From Heterostelium multicystogenum (lineage: Eukaryota; Evosea; Eumycetozoa; Acytosteliales; Acytosteliaceae): a stretch of 55,193 nt of DNA. The stretch covers positions 1-55,193 of the forward strand of contig RCNN01000204.1 in the NCBI GenBank assembly GCA_003667245.1, read 5' to 3'. The position numbers and the translations under genes are program-made. Below the pieces are notes generated by a model that was not told the origin of the DNA, ran no database searches, and saw only the letters and a list, made by a program, of their open reading frames with translations. Position 1 is the first letter of the stretch, and every line of letters begins with the position of its first letter. Shown one piece after another: positions 46,896 to 55,193 of the stretch.

Positions 46896-48531
46896 TTTAT
46901 TGCTGCTCCTGTTGTTGTTGTTGCTCTACTATTCAATGCTATGCTATATTTTATTGACTAATATGCTTTTACTCTGACTTTATACAATGAAATTTACAAA
47001 CTACTTTACTAATGATATTTTTAATAAAGATATTAATAATTTGCTTTAAAATAATATGTAATATCAAATAATAATAATAAGAAGAAGAAGAAGAACAACA
47101 AACAGATAATTAACAATTGGAATTAAATATTTAGGTTATGGATGTTTTTGATTCTAACCTTTTATATCTTATATAAGCAATTCGTGGTTGGGGTATAACA
47201 TCCAGCACCTAGCTATTAAATTGGTATATCAAATAAATAAATAATAAGAAATACAATAAGTAGAAATAATATTATTAAAGTATAATCAGTAGTAGTAGTA
47301 TAATAATATTTATTATAAGATGCTAGAGTTGGTGATTTTTGAGAGAATAGTGGATGAATAGTGGATATAGAGGTATGAGTGATGAGTGAGGAACGAGTGA
47401 TTGCTTGTGATATTGACGATTTTACTGGAGATAGAGATATATAGGAGTGTTTTAAAATAAATATTTATTTGCTAATTTTATAATTATTGATATTAAAAAG
47501 CAAAAAAAAAAAAAAACAACTAAAAAATCAATCAAACCAACCAAAAAAAAAAAAACAATACAAAGGGTACTAGCTGATAAATAGATTAAATTTGTCTGGT
47601 TGATGTAATTATTTGATTTGTTTATCGTTAGTTATCTATTCCTATTGCCATATATGTTGAATTGTAACTGCTGCTGCTGCTCTTGCTGTTGCTGTTATTA
47701 TTTTTCATTTCATGTATTTGATTAGTTACAACACAACACAACACACTCATATCAGTCACCACTGAACACACATCACACATTACATCACACCAATAAACTA
47801 GTACTTTGAAATCAGCTTTATGATTGTAAATGCTGATCATTTTTGATATAAGTCAAAAATTGGCGGTAATCTAGTGCTGTGGTGGACAATGTTGAGATGC
47901 CAATCTAAAAACATTGTGATATCCAACAATAGCAAGAGTAATTCAATTAAGCGACGTGTCGCCTTAATATTTTTCAAATCTCAGATAAATAAACAATAGC
48001 AATGTACTTACTTGAAATTTAATTTAAAATCCTTATTTGGATTAGATTCCAAATTACAGATTGACTCTTAGTGCTAACTATATATTAATTTCAGCTTATT
48101 ATTATTTAATTTTATTTTTTATTTTTATTTCTTAGTTATTTAAATAAAAGCTGTTTGAATCCTTATTTCTTCATATATATATGATTAGAAATATTATAAA
48201 ACGATAGTTTGGTTGATTGACTGAAACTGTTTGTTTTTGTGTTTTTTTTTTTTAACATCTTTTTATTTATTTAGCAGATGGTTTTTTTTGATCAAAAAAG
48301 GTTATAAAAGAGACTTGTGTTGTTTTCTGAAAAAAAAAGACCTTTTATTATTATTGTAATCTGAGATGAGGATTGGTTAATACACACAAAACCACTCTTG
48401 AAAAAAAGATCGATTTGGTGTTTATTTTAAAAACTGACTGTTGCAAAATCTTTTGGGTGTCAACACACTCACATGAGGATTGTCAATTTTTATTTTTTTG
48501 GTTTGTCAGAGTAAGAATAGTGCTAACGAAA
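46896..48531. other. divergent intergenic region
   Basis: Shared upstream region of the minus-strand ankyrin-PH gene and the plus-strand DPH7 gene. It has GAAGAA, AGT and CTG runs, poly-A near 47502 and 47546, and the hairpin cluster at 47886-47968. A 70-codon minus-strand frame at 47628-47840 looks low-complexity and is not called. Confidence 0.5.
47886..47968 (+). ncRNA. candidate structured RNA, two hairpins
   Basis: ACAATGTT (47886-47893) pairs with AACATTGT (47910-47917). Thirty bases on, GCGAC (47951-47955) pairs with GTCGC (47958-47962), extended by ATTAA/TTAAT on the outside with a bulged base. A T-run follows directly at about 47970. The GC-rich stem stands out from its AT-rich flank. 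Transcription and strand are not shown by the sequence. Confidence 0.35.
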
Positions 48532-49570
48532 ATGTCATCAGTTGTGTTGGAGCTATCGGCTGATTCAGTAGAATGTCATCCCTCGATTCGGAATCTGATG
48601 ACCGTTGGTACTTACCAGATCGATCAGGAGCACGATCAGCAGTATAAGGATAGGAGATCCGGCAAACTCTATTTGTTTGATGTTGAGGCCGAGGCATCAC
48701 GCCCAGTATCCTGCAAGCAGTTGCAGGTGATTGATTTCAATTCAGGCATTTTGGACATGAAATGGACAAAAACTAGTGATCCAAGGCTAGCTGTAGCCTT
48801 GTCACGTGGTGACCTTGCAATATATAAAGTCGATACAGACACCAAGCAAAGTCTGGTGTCTGTAATGAATGCGAAATCAATAGCTCCATTGGAGTCCAAT
48901 GAAATCTTGGCATTGTCGATCGACTGGAATAAGGGTGGAACTCGTATTGTTTCCAGTTTTAGTAATGGCTCGTTGGCGTTGATTGATGTGGAGCAGTGTA
49001 GCAGCGATAAAGGACTGGAGGTGCTGGAAAGATGGGATGCTCACGGATATGAGGCATGGATTGCAGCATTTTATTATCATCAGGAGCAGTTGATGTTTTC
49101 AGGAGGTGATGACTGTCTTTGGAAACACTGGGACAGCAGAGTTGGACTGAGCAGCCCCACGTTGAGCAAGCGATGTGATATGGGTGTGACATCCATCCAC
49201 TGCCATCCACACAAAGAGAATATAGTAGCTGTAGGATCATACGATGAAAACCTACGAGTATGGGACCTGAGAGCTATGCGTCAACCGCTCTCAACAACAC
49301 CACTTGGGGGAGGGAGTATGGCGTGTAAAATGGAACCCATCATCAGATCTCCAAAATCATTTAGTAACTGCTTGTATGGGAGGAGCCTTCAACAAACTGA
49401 CGTTCTCCGACGACTTCACATCTGCTGACGTCGTAACCTATAACGGAGAGCATAAATCTATTGCCTATGGAGTCGATTGGTCAGCAGATAACTCCAGCCA
49501 ATACATAGGATGCTGTTCATTTTACGATAAATTATTATCGATTTGGACAGACTCTGATCAACAGTCATAG
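48532..49570 (+). CDS. dph7: diphthine methylesterase DPH7 (WDR85), WD40 repeat protein
   Basis: ATG at 48532 is chosen over upstream in-frame codons because it begins MSSVVLELSADSVECHPS, matching the usual WD40 entry. WD repeats follow: SGILDMKWTKTSDPRLAVAL, ILALSIDWNKGGTRIVSSFS, AWIAAFYYHQEQLMFSGGDD and VTSIHCHPHKENIVAVGSYD, then VWRVKWNPSSDLQNHLVTAC and SIAYGVDWSADNSSQYIGCC. The frame breaks at 49310 in a GGG run, one base too long, and the second frame completes the last blades to the stop at 49570. DPH7 removes the methyl ester from diphthine on eEF2 so that amidation to diphthamide can occur; it acts in the cytosol. No introns. Confidence 0.85.
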
Positions 49571-49825
49571 TAGCAATGGTGTGTGATCACAAATATTTAT
49601 TAATAAATCAAATCATTTTTACAAATAATTAAATTATCTGAATATGATTCTGCAAACAAGTTTGCAACATCTACAAAATGATTCCACTCATTTCCACACT
49701 CTATTTTTCTTCCTGATTTGGTCCAAATCAAATTGAATTGATCAGTTTTTTTCATAAAGATTGTTGTTTGTTACATATATAAGATTTAAAGTAGATAGAA
49801 AGATAGATATAGAAAGAAAGAAAGA
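49571..49825. promoter_or_regulatory. short spacer between two plus-strand genes
   Basis: AT-rich 255-bp gap between the DPH7 stop and the RabGGTase beta start, holding the DPH7 3' end and the downstream gene's promoter. It ends in GAAA/AGAT-type repeats just before the ATG. Confidence 0.4.
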
Positions 49826-51164
49826 ATGGCTGATAATATAGATCATACAAAGAACATATTGCTTGAGAAGCATGTGCAGTATATTGTAAATTTAGATAGC
49901 AAGAAAGAAGAGGATTTCGAATACTGGCTCAGTGAACATCTACGAATGAATGGAATGTACTGGGGTCTGACTACACTATACATGCTGAATGCAATCGATA
50001 AGATGAACAGAGAGGAAATTATAAATTGGGTATTATCATGCCAAAAAGAGAATGGTAAGACTGCTAAGGTTTTGGCGGTGATGAATCACAATTGCTAACC
50101 ATCGATCGTTGTCATTCATCGACTCATAGGTGGTTTCTCTGGAAATGTTACACATGACGAACATTTGTTGTCAACCTTGAGTGCTGTACAAATATTATTA
50201 GAATTGGATGCTGTCGATAGAATCAATGTTGAGTCTGTTGTAAATTGTAAGTTTTGATCAATCAATCAATCAATCAACCAGCAAGCAAGCAAATAAACAT
50301 TGGTGAAGACGAAGTATTGATTGTTGACTTCATATCTATATAGATGTTGTAGCATTGCAGCAAGAGGGATGGTTCATTTTTTGGTGATAAATGGGGAGAG
50401 GTCGATACAAGATTCTCCTATTGCGCACTTTCGTGTCTCTCATTGCTTGGTCAACTCCATCGTGCTAATCTCGAGACTGCTGCAAAGTTTATTGATAGTT
50501 GTAAGAATTTTGATGCAGGCTATGGTTCAATACCAGGTGCCGAGTCACATGCTGGACAAAGTAGGTTACATCAATGGATTTGATCGATTCAGACCCTTCC
50601 AATGTTGTTGATATTAACCCAAATAATTGCAAATCGCAAGCATTTACATGTGTTGGAGCACTAGCTATTATTAACAGATTGGATCTTGTTGATGCAGATC
50701 AGCTGGGTTGGTGGCTGTGCGAAAAGACAACTCCCCAACGGTGGGTTGAACGGCAGACCAGAGAAGTCATCAGACGTTTGCTACTCATGGTGGGTACTCT
50801 CTGCTCTATCGATCATCGACCGTCTCCATTGGATCGACAATGAAAAACTCAAACAATATATTCTTAAATGTCAAGTAAGCTCATACACAGCAACAATAGC
50901 AACAACAATAACAACAACTTTAGTGATAACTAACCATGATCAATTGATCATCACTCACCACACAAATAGGACAATGAAACAGGAGGAATTGCCGATAAAC
51001 CAGGTAATGTACCAGATGTATTCCATACATTCTTTGGTGTATGTGGATTATCGCTGATGGGATATTTTAATTTGGAAATGATCGATCCTGCCTATGCACT
51101 AGGCACAAAGACACTTTTGAAATATGGCATTTCATTACCGTGGAATAAATCATTGAAGCAATAG
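49826..51164 (+). CDS. rabggtb: Rab geranylgeranyl transferase beta subunit
   Basis: Five exons with good splice sites: 49826-50054, 50130-50246, 50344-50560, 50641-50874 and 50970-51164. Prenyltransferase repeats are seen throughout: [73 protein letters not shown] and [20 protein letters not shown]. The zinc ligands are present: Asp and Cys in DVCYSWW and His in [10 protein letters not shown]. The enzyme, with its alpha subunit and Rab escort protein, attaches geranylgeranyl groups to C-terminal cysteines of Rab GTPases. Two breaks occur, an extra G in GAGGGAT and an extra A in GCGAAAAGAC. The protein ends LPWNKSLKQ. Confidence 0.9.
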
Positions 51165-51847
51165 ACCAACACTCTCTCAAATGAGGCTCATCAGAGAGCG
51201 TGAACTGACTTTATTATCTGAATTAAGAATATCATTCAAATAAATATTAATAATATTAATTCATTACAATATTTATTTATTTTTAATTATAAATTAAATT
51301 TTTATTTTTATCATCATCCTTAAGGAATTCTTAACAATATATATAGATATAATAGACTTTCACGTGAAATTTTCATTGATTTCAAAATAAAGATCAAAAA
51401 TTATGGGGGTTAGCAGGTAGTTATGTCATATGGTGGTGACTCAACTGTCACCTGAATACCCCTCTCCCCCCTGCCATTGTATGGAAATGTTGTAGTTTTT
51501 GATGGTGCAACAACAAATCTGTTTATTCTACATAGAAATTAAGTAGTGTTAGTTTTAGTTTGTTTTTTCTTTTTTTGTTTTATTAATATTTAATATTTAT
51601 TTCATTAGCAGAGTATATTACTACAATTGGTTATTGTGTGTTAGTGTCATAACATTAGAATATATTATATTATATTTTTATTATATAAAATCAACATTTA
51701 TAGTTTAATCTGACTTGTTTGTTTGCTTGCTTGCATACTTTAATAATACTCAATTTGTTTTGGTTTAATATAATTATATATATATATACAACACAGTTTT
51801 GTAGTATTTTTTTAGCTTTGCATGTTAATTGTAATATCATCATTTAA
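51165..51847. other. intergenic region upstream of the eIF2alpha kinase
   Basis: AT-rich DNA with one isolated GC-rich patch at 51403-51476, described separately. It contains the 3' end of the RabGGTase beta gene and the kinase promoter or 5' UTR. Confidence 0.5.
51403..51476 (+). ncRNA. candidate structured RNA, GC-rich nested helices
   Basis: GGGGG (51405-51409) can pair with CCCCC (51466-51470), GGTA (51416-51419) with TACC (51457-51460), and GGTGAC (51435-51440) with GTCACC (51447-51452) around the loop TCAACT. All three helices nest on one axis. GCAGG (51413-51417) with CCTGC (51470-51474) offers a competing pairing. Such a GC-rich island in an AT-rich genome is typical of non-coding RNA genes. 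It may also be a 5' UTR structure of the kinase. Confidence 0.42.
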
Positions 51848-54222
51848 ATGATAGATTATAGTACTACTAGTCATGATTTACAAGAACAACTGCAACAACA
51901 ACAACCAGAACAACAAGAGCAACAATCAAAACAACCACATCTATTGAGTGAGAAAAATGGAAAACTTACCCCTGACGATATTATCGTCAATGGAGTAGTA
52001 GATTATATTGATGATCATGAGAGTGTTGATGATCGTGAGAATGCTGATGAGTCTGATGATAATTTATATACACCATCAGATTCAGAGAATTCTTTGGATG
52101 ATGAATACTCAACCGATCAGTCAGAATCTACTACTGAGCCTATCATTCTGACTAAATCAAAATCGAATGGATTGCCAAGCTCATCGCACAATCCTAGCAA
52201 TACAACAAGTAGTCCAGAGGAACTGGAAAAGGTGTTGAGTCTGATTGATTCAGCCAAGGACATTGTTGCGCAGAAGCGTATTATGCTCAAGATGTTATTG
52301 ACTGAGAACTTCTTTAACAACGGTGGTAGCATCGATTCCAATAAGTTGTTTTCTTTTATCAAGAATATCATTGCAGTGGAGATGGAGGGATTCACTCCTG
52401 GCATCATTAGATCACAGCAATTCAAAGATCTCTTTATCGATCACTATCGGCTTATATTTAAACAAGCATTATCGATGACAAATCTCGAATCTCTTATGTT
52501 GGATAATGGAAGCTCAATTGGATCGGCCCTTGCCCTTGGTGACTCGCCAATTACTCCAACGATTGGAGGCAACAAATATCGTAACGAATTCAAAGAAATA
52601 TCAAAGCTTGGACAAGGTGGATTTGGCACGGTTATTCTTTCACAGAACCTGCTGGATGGCGCACTCTATGCCGTGAAGCGAATCAACTTTGCACTGAATC
52701 TCGACTCCTCTTTGGTCAGCAACAAAATTGAGAAAGTGATGCGCGAAGTCAAAGCTTTAGCCAGACTTGATCACAAGAACATTCTGAGATATTATCATGC
52801 GTGGATAGAGCTGAATAATCAAATGGATCTCTCGCCTACCCAACTCAGTTCAGTCGATGGCAGTTTTGAAACTAAGGATATATTTACCAACAGTGTCAGT
52901 GAGGAATTTTCATTCACCGAGAACGAAACAGAATCAGAACCATCAACATTTACAACCGCAGGATTAGAAGACGACGAAAAGCATATCTTTCAACAACAAT
53001 TATCAAAATTCTATCATACCCTACAACTGGAAGCAACCTAACAATCATCATCACCATCATCACCACCATCATCATACTCACCATAATACATCATCACCAA
53101 GCAGGGTAAAATACATTCTCTATGTTCAAACACAATATTGCGAAGGTAAAACACTGCGTGATTGGTTGGACACAAACCCAAATCGAAACACTACAAACTA
53201 TTTTATTCATTTTTAAAACAAATTTTTGTCTGGTTTAAACTATTTGCATCAAAAGGGTATGTATTGGGTTGTATATTTAAACAGTCTATTATGGATACTT
53301 ACTCAATATTTTAGGAAATGGTGCATCGAGACATTAAGCCAGCAAATATATTCTTAACAAAAGAACTTGCAGTCAAGATTGGTGATTTTGGATTGGTAAA
53401 GGACATCCCATTATCGACTTTAGGAAAAGAAAACAGCGATGAACCAAAAGAAAAATAATATCAATGATGTTACAAACCCTACTAAAAAAATGTCATTACA
53501 AAGTTCAGTCACTGGCTTGTTTACAGGAAATGAGGAAAACTATTCCCATATCATGTTACAGAACTCACTTTGTAGCATTGTCACCAGCAATACTCATGGT
53601 GTTGGCACTTTGACATACGCCAGTCCAGAGCAATTAGCTGGTAGTGACTACTCGAACAAAGTCGATATATACAGCCTTGGTATCATATTTTTCGAGCTCC
53701 TCTATCCATGTAATACACAGTCGGAAAGAGTCGAAGTTATAGGAAAATTAAAGTAAGTATAATAGAAACATGTAGACAGATCTAAATCTAACGTAATTAC
53801 TATATTTTAGAAAAGGAATTATACCTGAAGAAGTTCAAAAGAAATATCCAAGAGAACATGAATTTATAAAGAGAATGATATCAGTGGACCCAAATGAAAG
53901 ACCTTCAACACAAGAGAAGATTATATCAAACTATTTACCCATTTTATTTAAAGATAATTTGGAACCACATGATCTCCACCACAATCACGATACAACTAGT
54001 AACAATATAAAATTCTCTAACGAATATAACAGTAACAGCAACAATATTAGAGACAGTCTGGACATTCACCAGTCAACAGCTTTGAAAAAATCAAGATTAT
54101 ACGAAAATGAATCATTCACAATTGATCGACATCATACAACAAAAAGATCAAACCATCATGGAATTACTCAAGCAGATCGAACATTTTCAAATCCCTTAAA
54201 ATATCAAGCTAATTTAAACTAA
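51848..54222 (+). CDS. eIF2alpha kinase, HRI/PEK family
   Basis: ATG at 51848 starts a Gln-rich and acidic N-terminus of about 100 residues. A helical region follows (EGFTPGIIRSQQFKDLFIDH) recalling HRI. The kinase domain starts near residue 245: GQGGFGTV P-loop, YAVKRI lysine near 277, DHKNILRYYHAWIE. An acidic insert and a His run (around 53041-53095) separate the lobes, as in eIF2alpha kinases. After an intron ending at about 53315 come MVHRDIKPANIFLTKE, KIGDFGLVKD, GVGTLTYASPEQLAG and DIYSLGIIFFELLYP; the last exon (53811-54222) has MISVDPNERPST and a disordered tail. No RWD domain is seen, so it is not a classical GCN2. It would phosphorylate eIF2alpha under stress. Several homopolymer breaks occur. 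Confidence 0.8.
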
Positions 54223-54850
54223 TGTATTATACAAGTTAAAGTCATGTATAAAAATAAAGAAAAGATGGTTAACGGTTATCCATCAATTACACCAATAATA
54301 ATTTATTGACAATATATAACCTTAACAACTTTGATATTCCTCTACTAAAAATCTAATTTTTTGGGAAATCTGGTATTACAATTCTGATATATCATGCACC
54401 AATTAGTGATGAAATGTATACAGAAGTTTGGGAAATATTAAATACTCTCAAAACTTGAAAAATAGATGGCAAGACGCTGCTAATGATTAATAATTCTAAT
54501 ATCGATAATTAATAATCTACCTTCTTCGAATTAAATTAACTATTTCATCCTTGATCTAAGATAAAATATTAGTAGTTTAGCCGATTAGATTAGATTGTTA
54601 AAATTTAGATGTAACAGTACCACTCACTCACAAAAGAATCAATAGATGGAAAATAAATACAATACCACTTTTCAAATGATAACAACAAAACATATATCAA
54701 TCAACTACAATAATAATATCATAATATTAATTGTCAGTAATTTAAATCACTAAGTTGACTGAAAAAACGAGAATTACAATAATAATAAACTTGCTGGGTC
54801 AATCCATCAATACAAACTAAACTAGTGTAATCTCATGAAACTTCTATCAA
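54223..54850. other. intergenic, no gene seen
   Basis: AT-rich spacer between two plus-strand genes, with no supported coding frame. Confidence 0.45.
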
Positions 54851-55193
54851 ATGACTTTAATATTTAATTTTAAAAGATCTTTCATCATTGTATTACTACT
54901 AATATCAATTGAATCCACAACCAAAATAGTATATCGTGTGATAAATTATCGATCGACAACAACTGAAAGAATCGATTTCCACACATCAAGAACATCAAAC
55001 TACAAAAAAAATTGTCTGGTACAGACTAAATGATGTGAATCACGATGCAATTCCACATTTCCAAACTAAACAAAATTGTCCCAGAAATTGTCACATTAAG
55101 CTGTCCTACAGGATATTTTTTTTATAGTTGATACAACCAAATGATACTGATAATGACTCTTTCTGTCGAATGTCCAGTTGGTAAATGTGTTCA
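54851..55193 (+). CDS. N-terminal part of a secreted protein (runs off right edge)
   Basis: ATG at 54851 opens a signal-peptide-like N-terminus (FKRSFIIVLLLISIES). After a shift the coding sense continues in another frame (RQQLKESISTHQEHQTTKK, then IVWYRLNDVNHDAIPHFQ, then TKQNCPRNCHIKLS). Cysteine-containing pieces (LSCPTGYFF, SVECPVGKCV) continue toward the right edge. The family is not recognised; Cys/Gly/Pro spacing suggests an extracellular domain. The frames are broken as elsewhere, so the exact protein is uncertain. Confidence 0.4.

Noticed and set aside
51403..51476. U1 snRNA or tRNA at the GC-rich patch
   Set aside because: The minus strand shows GGCAGGGG similar to part of U1, but there is no ACTTACCT 5' end. 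No tRNA B-box such as GGTTCGA is present on either strand.
53214..53234. Programmed +1 frameshifting as a cause of the broken frames
   Set aside because: Breaks occur in different motifs (G, A and T runs) and here two changes of opposite sign cancel, which fits miscounted homopolymers better than a conserved shift signal.
1..55193. CRISPR arrays, prophage, bacterial operons
   Set aside because: Introns, codon bias and gene content are eukaryotic; no spaced direct-repeat array is present.

Overview
The window looks like nuclear DNA of a dictyostelid social amoeba. It is AT-rich with short GT-AG introns of about 60-100 bp, Gln/Asn/Thr/His codon runs, and a gene set typical of that group. Genus is not decided by the sequence. 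A group 2 (Heterostelium/Polysphondylium-like) source is a guess, based on the F-box/LRR-like protein and an ACA-type cyclase.

Layout, left to right. (1) 1-9.0 kb, minus strand: an edge fragment of a secreted protein, a gene with a nonapeptide-repeat tail, an unrecognised fragment between shuffled inverted repeats, a membrane-anchored PHP-domain phosphoesterase, an EGF-like surface protein, and an F-box/LRR-like protein. (2) 9.5-22.7 kb: an LRR protein (minus), a CUE-CUE-DUF1771-SMR protein (plus), a small secreted protein, a Myb/SANT-like protein, a small unknown, a small RasGAP, and a Toc34/AIG1-type GTPase (all minus). (3) 22.7-27.75 kb: 5 kb without a recognisable gene. (4) 27.75-36.7 kb, minus: a two-catalytic-domain membrane adenylyl cyclase (ACA type) and a SETD3/LSMT-type SET protein. 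(5) 38.5-42.9 kb, plus: an eight-exon FERM plus leucine-rich-repeat protein. (6) 43.2-46.9 kb, minus: a secreted beta-helix-like protein, a Trp-rich unknown, and an ankyrin-PH protein. (7) 48.5-54.2 kb, plus: DPH7/WDR85, the beta subunit of Rab geranylgeranyl transferase, and an HRI/PEK-family eIF2alpha kinase. A partial secreted protein runs off the right edge.

Many plus-strand and minus-strand genes, including conserved housekeeping ones, are broken by one-base shifts in short homopolymers. In the eIF2alpha kinase one T-run is a base short and the next a base long, which cancels. This points to homopolymer miscounting in the sequence rather than mass gene death. Gene calls below therefore join adjacent frames; exon borders are given where GT/AG and reading phase agree.

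Several genes fall into two working themes: signalling and cytoskeleton (adenylyl cyclase, RasGAP, FERM-LRR, ankyrin-PH) and translation or protein modification (DPH7, eIF2alpha kinase, the SMR endonuclease candidate, SETD3-like methyltransferase, RabGGTase beta). They are not arranged as operons.

The most interesting unexplained material is non-coding: five compact inverted-repeat or GC-rich elements between genes (near 26.4, 37.8, 44.3, 47.9 and 51.4 kb) that look like candidate structured RNAs, and a pair of inverted but order-swapped 30-34 bp repeats at 3.25 and 4.01 kb.
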